From Bacteroidales bacterium UBA1309 (GTDB taxonomy: Bacteria > Bacteroidota > Bacteroidia > Bacteroidales > Dysgonomonadaceae): a DNA stretch of 34,126 nt. The translations under genes and the position numbers were made by a program. The notes under the pieces were generated by a model that worked only from the letters and a program-made list of their open reading frames with translations, was not told the DNA's origin and did not search any database. The stretch covers positions 106,075 through 140,200 of the forward strand of contig DBTT01000041.1 of NCBI GenBank assembly GCA_002307185.1. Reading direction: 5' to 3'. How positions within the stretch are numbered: position 1 is the first letter of the stretch; each line of letters starts with the position of its first letter. Below, piece after piece: positions 25,601 through 33,206 of the stretch.

Positions 25601-25851
25601 TTCGCGGCACTTGAAGTCATATAAGTCATTCCTTCCACACCGTTAATCGACTCCTCGAGAGGGGTGATTACACTCTTCATAATCACCTCTGAGTTGGCTC
25701 CTGGATATTGGGCCGTCACCTGAACTGTAGGAGGCGCAATGTCGGGATATTGCTCGACAGGCAATGTTGCAATTCCGATTATCCCCAGCAATACGATCAG
25801 TACTGAAATGACTGTGGATAAAACCGGACGCTCAATAAATGTTTTTAACAT
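22672..25851 (-). CDS. RND multidrug efflux inner-membrane transporter (AcrB/HAE1-like)
   Basis: A 1059-residue proton-driven exporter of the inner membrane, full family length. Twelve transmembrane helices in two sets of six around two large periplasmic domains. TM4 carries the proton-relay Asp pair (ILAIGIVVDDAIIVVEAV) and the conserved second-half GLLAKNAILIVEYA supplies the Lys. The N-terminus FIERPVLSTVISVLIVLLGIIGI is standard for the hydrophobe/amphiphile (HAE1) branch, so drugs, bile acids or detergents are likelier substrates than metals. It lies between adaptor and outer channel genes: 95 nt after the adaptor and overlapping the channel. Confidence 0.96.
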   Translation of the reverse strand: MLKTFIERPVLSTVISVLIVLLGIIGIATLPVEQYPDIAPPTVQVTAQYPGANSEVIMKSVITPLEESINGVEGMTYMTSSAANNGVANISVYFKKGTNPDIAAVNVQNLVAAASSQLPSEVTQIGVTTKKQLSSYILMISLTSDNKDYDDQFLQNYANINLIPQIKRVFGVGDATVFGQKDYSMRVWLKPDVMASYKMNPTEVIAALQDQNIEAAPGELGQNSDQSFQYTLKYPGRLKSAEEFGNIIIRSQNGHILRLKDVAKVELGALNYTVLTRTNGEKSIAIAISQTAGSNAQDLINNVKTVVNDASKSFPKGVKVIYMMDANEFLSASIEKVLHTFVEALLLVFLVVFIFLQDFKSTLIPSIAVPVAIIGTFFFLQVMGFSINILTLFALILAIGIVVDDAIIVVEAVHAQMENGETDPRKATLAAMKEITPAIISITLVMASVFIPVSFIGGTSGVFFKQFGLTLAISILISALNALTLSPALCALFLKPPKEGEGKKKVNFLQRFFYCFNVAFSAGTNKYKSGLQFLGKKNHRWISVVAILVFAGIMYSMMKNTPTGFVPQEDSGGVMGIVSLTPGSSLERTDSVVNEVIKVAQQIKGVKFVTNITGINFIGGYGGMASSYGSLIIKMDSWDERKITTAQVAAILTEKTKKITNATFLFFGTPTLQGFGVSTGVEFSMQDKAGGDINKFYGITGNFLQKLNQNDAVMVAMTTFNPNFPQKQVDVDMAKIKSAGIGLNDVMTALEAYVGSMYISNFNLYGKQFRVMLQASPEFRRNKEDLNSIFVRTSSGDMAPITEFIQITDVTGPSSLTRFNMFQSMSVTVVPNFAKGYSTGDVISIVEKSAKTSLPEGYGFEYSGMTREEANQGSQTIIIFAICLVFVYLLLSALYESYILPLSVLFSLPVGLSGVFMFLSIFGQSHGIANNIYVQISLVMLIGLLAKNAILIVEYAIQRRHQGQGIVEAAVNGAVARLRPILMTSFAFICGLLPMMFANGAGAIGNRSIGISAVGGMFVGTIFGVIVIPILFILFQSLQERLSGKSTKNNSLTEVENEA

Positions 25852-25946
25852 AATTAGTCTATTTTATAGATATATGATTCTACGACCAATGACAGATAAA
25901 TCATCGGTGTTTTCGTTTTTTGATAAATGGGAATTAATTAGACAAC

Positions 25947-27053
25947 CTATTGTTTGAAAGCGATTTTCTTACCTTCATAAAGTGTTGGAACACCATCCAC
26001 GACAATTCTGTCTCGGCCAGACAATCCGGACGTGACAGCATAATCTTTTCCATTTGGCATGGAGACAACAGACACTATCTCTCTCACCACGGAATCTTTT
26101 TGCACTTTATAGACCAATACCTTGTCTTGCAAAGAGAAGGTGGCTGCTTGAGGAATGACAAAAACATGGTCCAACCGTTGCGGAATAGAAATTTTTCCAC
26201 TGGTTCCACTCCTTAGTTTGCCTTCTTTGTTGGGAAATTGAGCTCTTAAGCTAACAGAACCGGTAGAAATGTTGACAGAACCGGTAATCGTTTCGATTTT
26301 TCCCGGATAAGGATAAAGCGTTCCATCTGCCAATGTTAGATTGACAGCAGACATGTTTTTGATTTTTTCGGCCTGTGTGCGTCCCTTAGCGTTGTTGAGG
26401 AATGTCTCCAACTCTTTTTCATTGATAGAAAAGTAGGCAAACACATTGCTTGTGTTGGCAACGGTTGTCAGCACGTTGCTTGAGCTAACCAAACTGCCGA
26501 TGCGAAACGGAATTTCTCCCACCAAACCATTTACGGGGCTTGTCACGGTAGTCCATCCTTTGGTGGCCCGCGCGTTTTTCAACGCAGCCTGTGCCTGTTC
26601 CAATGAAGCGAGAGCCGATTGATAAGAATCTTCTGCCGTTTCGAGTTGCACTTTGCTGACAATCCCTTTGTCTGCCAACGGTTTAATTCTGTTGACATTC
26701 ACTTTGGCTGTATTCACTTGCGCTTTTGCAGCAGAAAGTCCGGCTTGAGCCGAAGTCAACGCCTGGTCGGCTTGAGGAGAATTGATTCTGAACAACACTT
26801 GTCCCTGTTTCACAACTGAGCCTTCATCCACATAGATAGCCTCGATGAACCCGTCGATGCGAGGTCTGATTTCGATATCCTCTTTACCCTTGATTGTGAC
26901 AGGATAAACGGTTGCTACTTCCGTGCTTTGTTCTTGCACCACAGCGGTCGGATAATCCTGAACAGGAGCAGCTGCCTGTCCCTGATTTTGATTTCTACCA
27001 CACGAAGTTGTCATTAAAGTAATGGCTAATGCCCCAAAGGTGATTTTTTTCAT
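25947..27053 (-). CDS. RND efflux periplasmic adaptor (AcrA/MexA-like)
   Basis: A 368-residue membrane fusion protein linking pump and channel. Lipoprotein signal: ALAITLMTTS-C-GRNQNQ. After a Gln/Pro linker come the biotinyl-lipoyl half-motif (RPRIDGFIEAIYVDEGSVVKQGQVLFRINS), a helical hairpin of two roughly 30-residue helices rich in Ala and Gln, the second lipoyl half (TTVTSPVNGLVGEIPFRIGSLV) and the beta-barrel (FSINEKELETFL...). All expected parts are present. It lies 94 nt after marR, in the same direction. Confidence 0.95.
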   Translation of the reverse strand: MKKITFGALAITLMTTSCGRNQNQGQAAAPVQDYPTAVVQEQSTEVATVYPVTIKGKEDIEIRPRIDGFIEAIYVDEGSVVKQGQVLFRINSPQADQALTSAQAGLSAAKAQVNTAKVNVNRIKPLADKGIVSKVQLETAEDSYQSALASLEQAQAALKNARATKGWTTVTSPVNGLVGEIPFRIGSLVSSSNVLTTVANTSNVFAYFSINEKELETFLNNAKGRTQAEKIKNMSAVNLTLADGTLYPYPGKIETITGSVNISTGSVSLRAQFPNKEGKLRSGTSGKISIPQRLDHVFVIPQAATFSLQDKVLVYKVQKDSVVREIVSVVSMPNGKDYAVTSGLSGRDRIVVDGVPTLYEGKKIAFKQ

Positions 27054-27147
27054 ACGATTAATTTTACTTGTTGGAAGTGCTTGCTATCCGTGCCGAAACA
27101 ATCGTGGCAAACGCCGCAGGAATGTTTCAGGCAGAAAGCTTGCTGTT

Positions 27148-27603
27148 TTATAAATTGGTTCTACTTAATTTTAGGGAAAGCTCGGATAGTTGATCCACTA
27201 AAAGTTTTTTGTCGATATCTTGGTACAAAAATTCGTTCGCACGATTGATTTTTAATAACGCATTGGAATAGACTTCCCGTCCTTCGGGCGTCATCTCGAT
27301 CAGGATGATACGGGCATTTTGAACACCTCTGCTACGGCTGATCAGTCCCCGTTTTTCCAGTGCGCGAAGACAGGTGGAGGTGGTCATCGGGTCGATACTT
27401 GTCTTTTTAGACAAATCAATCTGGATGATATCCTTTTTGTTTCTGCCCAGATCATTAATGGCGGATAAAATTTCAAATAATGAACAGGTTAATCCGAATT
27501 CACCCAAGATTGAATTTTTGTTTTTGATGAGCGATCTGGTCACGTGCAACATGTGCATATCCAACTTATTGAAAATCCCAAAAGATTTTGCGATTGTTTT
27601 CAT
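27148..27603 (-). CDS. MarR-family transcriptional regulator
   Basis: A 151-residue winged-helix repressor, normal family length. The recognition region is DLSKKTSIDPMTTSTCLRALEKRGLISRSRG followed by the wing NARIILIEMTPEGREV, the typical MarR signature. Helices at both ends would form the dimer. It is first in line before the adaptor, pump and channel genes, so it most likely represses the efflux operon and itself, with release by a pump substrate (inferred from family behaviour). An imperfect inverted repeat at 27651-27692 is a candidate operator. Confidence 0.93.
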   Translation of the reverse strand: MKTIAKSFGIFNKLDMHMLHVTRSLIKNKNSILGEFGLTCSLFEILSAINDLGRNKKDIIQIDLSKKTSIDPMTTSTCLRALEKRGLISRSRGVQNARIILIEMTPEGREVYSNALLKINRANEFLYQDIDKKLLVDQLSELSLKLSRTNL

Positions 27604-27650
27604 ACGGTTAAAATTTTTATAGTGATTTTTTATCTAATGCGCTAATTTTC

Positions 27651-27692
27651 TCTATTTTCAAATATGTCCTAAAAGGAATATTTTGAGATAGA
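27651..27692. promoter_or_regulatory. Imperfect inverted repeat, candidate MarR operator
   Basis: TCTATTTTCAAATATGTCCT and, inverted, TCTATCTCAAAATATTCCT around AAA. The arms agree at about 16 of 20 positions with one gap. It ends 48 nt upstream of the marR start codon. A one-mismatch -7-like box (CATATTTG, minus strand) lies inside it. Confidence 0.4.
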
Positions 27693-28228
27693 ATTCTACT
27701 GTCCGAAAATTCCTATTTCCAGATAGACTTTTTAATTTTATTGAGTTAATTTGAGTTATAACTTCCCCATGTAAAATAGGATGGATCGGCCATGAACTTT
27801 TATTGATGAAAAATCCAATGGCGCAAGTCGCATTATTCCCATCATCAGAACCATATGGCTCTAACTCTAAAAATTGCTGATCTCACTTGTTGACAACATC
27901 TTCGTTACCCATGTAACCCTTAGAATGTAACCCTTAGAAAAAACTCATTCTTAAACCTGCTTAACCTAACTTTTCTTTTTGCTGCTATTTCTTTCAGCTA
28001 TTTTTCTATTCCACTCCCAATTGGACTATTTAATCGTTTTATATTGTTTTTCAGACACTTATAGATCAATATCGGTTTGATCTCCTTATTAACCGTAAGT
28101 GTTGTTAAAATAACGCTACAAAGTTGGGGCGTATTTGTTCTAAAGTCACAACCAATTTCACATCACGTATGTTCTATATGGAGTATTTTTGTATATTTGC
28201 ATCATCATTGAAGTTTATATTAATTATT
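27693..28228. other. Intergenic region upstream of the AraC-type regulator
   Basis: About 535 bp with no gene. Only the last 50 bp show recognisable promoter boxes. The rest is AT-rich; a local duplication of 'aacccttagaa' lies at about 27916-27938. The plus-strand frame from 28124 merely extends the araC gene upstream. Confidence 0.4.
28184..28199 (+). promoter_or_regulatory. Two abutting -7 boxes before the AraC-type gene
   Basis: TATTTTTG (28184-28191) and TATATTTG (28192-28199) both match TAnnTTTG, 30-38 nt before the ATG. A clear TTTG at the -33 position is missing for both. Confidence 0.45.
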
Positions 28229-29104
28229 ATGGAAAAGAATAAACTGACAAACATTATTTTTAAAACATTAGATTATATATCTGTTTCTCAAAATTTCGTC
28301 GTATCGGATTCCTCTTCTGTACCTTATGAAATCAGGCTAAATACCCCATACTCTTTTGACGGGTTAATGTTAGGAATCTGCAAAAGAGGGATCGGGGGCA
28401 TTCAAATTAATTATAAAGAGTATGAAGTATCGGTAGGTGATGTGTTTATCATTCCTCCACATTATATTTTTGAACCCTTGAATAAGACGGACGATTATTT
28501 TTTGGAATTTCTCCTGTTCTCACCCGATTTTTTCACAGATCTGCCTTTTCCAAACGATTACAATATGATAGAACACATGACTAAATCTCCGATCATTCGG
28601 CTTTCAGCTTCTGAGATGGAAGATGTCTTGGTGTATCATTCGATCATTCTGAAGTCGTATAATCGCGAAAAAGACATGTTTACAAGTCTTATCGTCAAGA
28701 GCCTCCTGTTCTCATTGTTGTTGGAAATTGTAAAGATTGCTACAAAAAATCTTTCAAGACCGAACGAAATTTCACGAGCTTCAAGGGCGGAAAATATTAC
28801 CGAGCAATTTTTCAAACTACTGCATGAGCATCATGTCAGTCAACGCAACGCTTCGTTCTATGCTGACAAACTTTGTATGACGATCAAATATTTGTCGAGC
28901 ACGTTGAAAAAAGTGACGGGAAAATCAATCAATGTTTGGATAAATGAGGCAGTGACATTGACGGCGAAAATCAAACTCAAATCCACCAACCTGACCGTTC
29001 TGCAAATTTCGGAACTTCTAAACTTTCCGAATCCATCATTTTTTGGAAGATATTTTCGGCAATATGCCGGTATGACCCCTTTGGAATATCGAGATTCAAA
29101 ATAG
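28229..29104 (+). CDS. AraC-family transcriptional regulator
   Basis: With the ATG at 28229 the protein has 291 residues; the open frame goes 35 codons further up but crosses the promoter boxes. The N-terminal half looks like a cupin-type sensing domain (GIGGIQINYKEYEVSVGDVFIIPPHYIFEP). The C-terminal half, about 195-288, is the AraC double helix-turn-helix: SFYADKLCMTIKYLSSTLKKVTGKS and ISELLNFPNPSFFGRYFRQYAGMTPLEYR. Its 3' end faces that of the phospholipase gene, 29 nt away. Its target may be the divergent marR-efflux operon or itself; ligand unknown. Confidence 0.93.
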   Translation: MEKNKLTNIIFKTLDYISVSQNFVVSDSSSVPYEIRLNTPYSFDGLMLGICKRGIGGIQINYKEYEVSVGDVFIIPPHYIFEPLNKTDDYFLEFLLFSPDFFTDLPFPNDYNMIEHMTKSPIIRLSASEMEDVLVYHSIILKSYNREKDMFTSLIVKSLLFSLLLEIVKIATKNLSRPNEISRASRAENITEQFFKLLHEHHVSQRNASFYADKLCMTIKYLSSTLKKVTGKSINVWINEAVTLTAKIKLKSTNLTVLQISELLNFPNPSFFGRYFRQYAGMTPLEYRDSK

Positions 29105-29133
29105 AAAAACCAGTGGGAGTGAGCATGTTTTTC

Positions 29134-30033
29134 TTAGAACGCTCCTCTAATGCTGGGCTTGATGCAGAACCCAACCCGCAGATTGAAGCTGTAGCGATCG
29201 TAATCCAACAGATTTTCGCCCATCCCGTTGAAAAGGCGAGCATAGAAATATTGGTTCGCATTCTTGGTGGTCCGAAAAGCTGCGGTGACAGTTGTATTCA
29301 TGTTTCCAAAACCTTTTCGGGGATTTATTTCGGCTGTGAGCCACCATTTTTGATCTCCCGAAATGTAGTCCAACGAAGCTGTGAAAAAGCCTCGGTAGTC
29401 CAACAGGTCGCTGTTTTCATCGCCATCAACATACGGAATCCACGCTTTTCCGGCAAAGATAACCCGTGGGTTGAAAAAATATTTCACCGACATGCTTAGC
29501 ATATTCCAACTTCTGGATTCAATGCTGTCTTTGCCATTGGATTCGTGCTCGAGTTGTAGAAATGCTGTTCCTTTCAGTTTCCCATTCTGAATGATGTAAC
29601 GCCCCAGTCCTAGGCAGGGATTGTAATTGTTGTCGAGAAAAGGGGACGATTTGGCGTATATATTCCAAAACGACTTCTGAGTGTATGTCAGATAAAGAAA
29701 TGTATTCAAAGGCAACCTGCTGCGAGTGATGCGGTGGCGAATACTGATTTGGAAGAGCGCATCGGCCGAATTTCGGTTGATCTTCCGATTGAGAGGCACA
29801 CCTGTAACGAAATAGGTATCTTTGAAAACGCTGAAAGCCGGCCACGAATCTACCATTTTTACCACTTCTTCTTCACTGACATCAAGCTGTTTCATTTGCC
29901 GGATAGGCGTATCTTTGATGTCGTGATCGAGCAATTGCAGGATGCTATCGTTGATGTTTTTTTCTTGAGCGGGCAATAGCTGAGATATGGTAAGCCCGAT
30001 AATTACCATCATTTTTTGTAGTTGACTTTTCAT
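29134..30033 (-). CDS. pldA: Outer-membrane phospholipase A (OMPLA)
   Basis: A 299-residue outer-membrane beta-barrel hydrolase that cleaves acyl chains of phospholipids, usually after membrane damage and Ca-dependent dimerisation. Signal peptide 1-22 (ending LLPAQ). The catalytic triad is complete and correctly spaced: His163 and Ser165 in LEHESNGKDS, and Asn177 in SRSWNML, matching His142/Ser144/Asn156 of the E. coli enzyme. The family motif FKDTYFVTGVPLN is at 70-82, and strands with alternating aromatic residues fill the rest. An N-terminal stretch of about 45 residues precedes the barrel. A single-gene unit convergent with the AraC-type gene. Confidence 0.94.
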   Translation of the reverse strand: MKSQLQKMMVIIGLTISQLLPAQEKNINDSILQLLDHDIKDTPIRQMKQLDVSEEEVVKMVDSWPAFSVFKDTYFVTGVPLNRKINRNSADALFQISIRHRITRSRLPLNTFLYLTYTQKSFWNIYAKSSPFLDNNYNPCLGLGRYIIQNGKLKGTAFLQLEHESNGKDSIESRSWNMLSMSVKYFFNPRVIFAGKAWIPYVDGDENSDLLDYRGFFTASLDYISGDQKWWLTAEINPRKGFGNMNTTVTAAFRTTKNANQYFYARLFNGMGENLLDYDRYSFNLRVGFCIKPSIRGAF

Positions 30034-30714
30034 TTTAATGAGGGATATTCTTTCTTTTGGGTGCTAGAAAAATAAATACAAAAGTCGGTTATTGAAGCAA
30101 TAGATCAATGACCGAATAACCGTCTATCAAGTCTGAATTGGAATCAAATTGTGAGCTTTTTTTGAATCACGGACGAACCTTCCGGCGTACATGGCGTCTT
30201 TTATATCAATAATCCCATCCGACTTATCTGTTGTATAAATTTCATGACACTTCACTCCAAAATTGGAAATTCAAATCCATCCACCTCGATCAGGCAATTG
30301 TCGATGCCACTTGCATAGAGTGCCTCTTTGCGTGTTGGTGACGTTTTCGGCTATAGCATAGCGAACCAGCTGATGGGGTAAATCTACTCGTTTGATTTCG
30401 TATCCATGATTTTCGGGTGCAAGACGAGAGGTCATGTGTAACTGCAATCCTCTGAGTGGAACCTTTTTCCTTTCAAATAGAATGACGACACAATTGTATT
30501 TTGATATTTCATTCCGTTTATGTTTTTGTAAATAAACGAAGATCACTCAGACCTTCTTTTTTAACCTTTTGATGACATTATGACCGAAAACATTCTCTTA
30601 AGTGCTAAACTTCTTTCTCGCCTAATCGGACAGCTTAGAAGAAAAATAGGACATCAGATTTTGTGTCGAATAACTCATCTTTGTCCATACAAAACTTTAA
30701 AGTAGCGAGCATAT
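30034..30714. other. Intergenic region with a possible decayed gene
   Basis: About 680 bp between divergent pldA and the stress-protein gene. It holds the coding-like remnant at 30247-30450 and must hold promoters for both neighbours. No full TTTG/TAnnTTTG pair was found; CATCTTTG at about 30671-30678 is a one-mismatch -7 candidate for the stress-protein gene. Confidence 0.4.
30247..30450 (-). pseudogene. Possible frameshifted coding remnant, unrecognised
   Basis: On the minus strand one frame reads RLAPENHGYEIKRVDLPHQL and on to AIAENVTNT. After one frame change near 30320 it continues EALYASGIDNCLIEVDGFEF and stops at PILE. Both halves look like ordinary protein while the uninterrupted frame turns into low-quality sequence (KWHRQLPDRGGWI). 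I do not recognise the family. It may be a dead gene or a chance frame. Confidence 0.35.
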
Positions 30715-31839
30715 ATGACAGATAGATTCATTACATTAGCCATTCATAAAATTGAGAAAGCAACCATCCTCAAGCAATTACTTGGAGACAATGATATTGC
30801 CGCTGTATTAGAACCTTTGGGAGATAGCACCAACACGCAAAACATAAACGGATATGTGGTTAAGGTACGCCAAGAAGATCTTTACAGAGCTTTTCAACTC
30901 ATAGAAGAACATAATCTATTCAACTATAGTGACAAATTAACACACAAAATAGATGATGGAAGAAAACGTATTTTAGTAGCAGTCGATTTTTCTAAACAGT
31001 CTTTGCAGGCTTGCCATACAGCTTTCGATATTGCCAGCAAGGTTGATGCCAAAGTGAAAATTCTCAATGTCTTTCACAACCTCTATTTTCCGACAACGAT
31101 ACCATTTTCAGATAGCCTCAAAGAGCCGGGCGAACCGAGCATATTGGATCGTAGCCGAAAGCAGATGCTCGATTTGTGTTACGAAATAGATGCCGATATT
31201 GCCAGCGGTGATTTGCCGTCGGTAAACTATTCTTATTCATTGAGGGAGGGCTCAGTAGCGGACGAGATCAATGACTTTGTGACCGAATATCAACCGATTT
31301 TGCTTATTATGGGAACAAAAGGTGCCGGCGACAACCGTGCTGATCCATTGGGCAATATTGCTGCCAGTGTCATCGAAATAACGAATGTGCCAGTGTTGGC
31401 CATTTCGCAGGATGACACGATCAAAACCTTGTCAGACATCAATCACATCGTTTTTCTCACCAATCTCAACAAGCGTGATTTCCTTTCTTTCGATTTTTTG
31501 GCGAGCATTCTCAATCAATATACGCAAGCCAAAATTACTTTGTTGCATATTGACGGAACGGATCAGAACAGCCAACAACGAAAAGAGGCGGAGATGGCAG
31601 AGATGAAAAAATTACTTTCGCTGAAATATCCAAAATTTGAGATCGCCGCGACGATGCTGGAACCGGACGAAAACATGTATGAGAAAATAAATAATTTTTT
31701 GACGCAGGAAAAGGTGAATGTGGTGTGCCTGAACACACGCCGACGCAATCTGTTCGGACGGATGTTTGCACCGAGCATGTCGCGCAAAGTAATTGCCAAT
31801 TCGCAGGTTTCAATTTTGGTTTTGAGAGGAAATCAATAG
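30715..31839 (+). CDS. DUF2007-like / tandem universal stress protein fusion
   Basis: A 374-residue cytoplasmic protein in three parts. Residues about 5-68 resemble a DUF2007 signal-transducing domain (LAIHKIEKATILKQLLGDNDIAAVLEP...GYVVKVRQEDLYRAFQLIEEH). Residues about 84-232 are a UspA domain (KRILVAVDFSKQSLQACHTAFDIA...LLIMGTKGAGDNRADPLGNIAASVIEITNVPVLAI). Residues about 240-373 are a second, degenerate UspA domain ending VIANSQVSILVLRG. The first domain keeps the GTKG start of the ATP loop but the later G-S/T part reads GNIA, and the second lacks the loop, so nucleotide binding is uncertain. Probably a general stress or starvation protein. It stands alone. Confidence 0.87.
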   Translation: MTDRFITLAIHKIEKATILKQLLGDNDIAAVLEPLGDSTNTQNINGYVVKVRQEDLYRAFQLIEEHNLFNYSDKLTHKIDDGRKRILVAVDFSKQSLQACHTAFDIASKVDAKVKILNVFHNLYFPTTIPFSDSLKEPGEPSILDRSRKQMLDLCYEIDADIASGDLPSVNYSYSLREGSVADEINDFVTEYQPILLIMGTKGAGDNRADPLGNIAASVIEITNVPVLAISQDDTIKTLSDINHIVFLTNLNKRDFLSFDFLASILNQYTQAKITLLHIDGTDQNSQQRKEAEMAEMKKLLSLKYPKFEIAATMLEPDENMYEKINNFLTQEKVNVVCLNTRRRNLFGRMFAPSMSRKVIANSQVSILVLRGNQ

Positions 31840-32174
31840 TAATGGCGTCCACAATTGGGATATTAGAAGTATCCGGGATAACATATTTTACCTCAACAGG
31901 TCTTAGAAAACATTACATATTCACTTTATAGGAGCTATCCGAGTGAATAATCTTCACCATGCTCTTAATTTGAAGCTGTATGAAAATAATCATCAATAAC
32001 CAGCTCAAAGTAAGAATCTTTTAGAATAAGAGGATCATAGGATGCCGTTTTTCAGAATATAGTGTATCCGTTGCCTCAAAGGATTTAGTAAAAAGAACTT
32101 AACCGGATCCATCTTCACAACATTGCCATTGTTGTGAAATTGGAATTATACTTCTCCACATCCGCTGAATAGTT
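31840..32174. other. Intergenic region with an inverted repeat
   Basis: No gene seen. A perfect 9-bp inverted repeat, TTCACAACA-N7-TGTTGTGAA, lies at 32114-32138 without a T-run on either side, just before the transposase remnant. It may mark an end of a former insertion element or be chance. Confidence 0.45.
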
Positions 32175-32402
32175 TTATGCATTCCTCGCCTCCGCCAAGG
32201 GACTCAGGATGTCCACCTGCTGAGGCAAATTTAATAGATCATATTCTATTTTGCCAATGCCCTCGTTCTTGCCAACCACACGAAAGGATTGGCTCTGTCG
32301 ATTTTCAATTCGTGCGGCAGCGAAGGGGATTTGATTGAAAAAATCTTCTTTGACTTTACGTCTGCTTACTGCAAAGTCTCCAAATCCTATTGTTTGTCGC
32401 AT
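32175..32402 (-). pseudogene. IS5/IS1182-like transposase remnant (N-terminal end)
   Basis: From ATG 32402 the first residues, MRQTIGFGDFAVSRRKVKEDFFNQI, match the start of Bacteroidota IS5-type transposases (pattern ...GFGDYA..KRKVK.DFFNQI). The expected continuation is absent: after residue 25 the frame runs into unrelated sequence (PFAAARIENRQSQSF...) and stops at 75 residues. So only the first 25 codons belong to the transposase. Low chance of a functional product. Confidence 0.55.
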
Positions 32403-32523
32403 TTTCATACACAAATATACTTATAATTATATAGATATCAATATGTATAAGCTATCTCCCCTTGCAACGGTCTCACATCTTCAATATCATTGACACAGAT
32501 GCCACACGAAAGGATTCGTGCGG
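32276..32523. repeat. Direct repeat with hairpin potential (two copies)
   Basis: CCACACGAAAGGATT occurs at 32276-32290 and 32502-32516. In the second copy it runs directly into CGTGCGGTAGCG, forming a hairpin CCACACGAA-AGGA-TTCGTGCGG (32502-32523). In the first copy the same CGTGCGGCAGCG follows after 20 extra bases. The two copies differ by one insertion/deletion flanked by ATT, so they are diverged duplicates. Confidence 0.55.
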
Positions 32524-32630
32524 TAGCGGCGATTTTGATACAGTTGCGCAACAGCCACTAAAAGCTATGCCGAACGCTTCCGCACGCAGCCTACGCCCAT
32601 CGAGGCTTTCTTGTTATAGATTGTAATATT
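32403..32630. other. Intergenic debris upstream of the lipoprotein gene's 3' end
   Basis: No intact gene. On the plus strand, 32558-32620 reads KSYAERFRTQPTPIEAFLL and stops, which faintly resembles the C-terminal end of an AraC-type domain. Too short to name. Confidence 0.3.
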
Positions 32631-33203
32631 TTACATGTCACTTTCTTCTTCTACCTCCTCTTTAATTTTTAAATCTCCATTGTCGGACACAATCAAATCA
32701 AACCAAAAACATATATCGGTCTCTGGTATACAGAGATTAATGGACAATTTGAGATTTGATGTAGTTACGTCTGTTATTTTAAAGTTGGATATGCAATATT
32801 TGGATATTTCATTTTTAGGTATGAATGCCTTAAAATCATCTCTTTGTATTTTTCTGTTCAAAACAACATCTTTGCCATCTTTAGTTACTGTTAAAATAAC
32901 ATCTTGACATGCATAACAAATTGTATCTTTTCCTTTCCCATCCGTGATTGGATATGTTGTGACAATTTTCCCATTTGCGCGTGACTTATATAAAATGTGA
33001 TAGCCCTCAATTATAGAATCCATACTAAATGGCTCACAATGAATGACCTTTTGTTTATTTTCTGATTCTTTAGTCTTTACTGGTAGATTTACACTTACTG
33101 AATCATTAACTTTCCCTTCTGGGGTTTTGTTTTGGTGCGTATTGCAGGATATTACTATGAGACCTACAATAAAAATCCATAGGATTATAAACTTACTATT
33201 CAT
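32631..33203 (-). CDS. Lipoprotein of unknown function, candidate immunity protein
   Basis: A 190-residue protein with a lipoprotein signal: hydrophobic ILWIFIVGLIVIS then Cys20 (VIS-C-NTHQNK), so it would be anchored in the periplasm or outer membrane. A polar linker runs to about residue 50. The rest looks beta-rich with two CYAC-type cysteines (DTICYACQDVILTVTKDGKDVV) and the stretch DDFKAFIP, reminiscent of the DUF4738 lipoprotein group; I am not sure of that. Its ATG lies 3 nt after the stop of the Rhs-M23 gene, so the two are certainly co-transcribed. GC is low (near one third). Position, size and envelope location suit an immunity protein against the peptidase domain upstream, but that is inference. 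Confidence 0.75.
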   Translation of the reverse strand: MNSKFIILWIFIVGLIVISCNTHQNKTPEGKVNDSVSVNLPVKTKESENKQKVIHCEPFSMDSIIEGYHILYKSRANGKIVTTYPITDGKGKDTICYACQDVILTVTKDGKDVVLNRKIQRDDFKAFIPKNEISKYCISNFKITDVTTSNLKLSINLCIPETDICFWFDLIVSDNGDLKIKEEVEEESDM

Positions 33204-33206
33204 AAC

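Noticed and set aside
27916..27938. Short tandem 'aacccttagaa' duplication
   Set aside because: Two copies only, no link to a promoter or gene; probably local slippage.
28124..28228. 35-codon N-terminal extension of the AraC-type protein
   Set aside because: The extension spans two -7 promoter boxes and reads as low-quality hydrophobic sequence; the ATG at 28229 gives normal family length.
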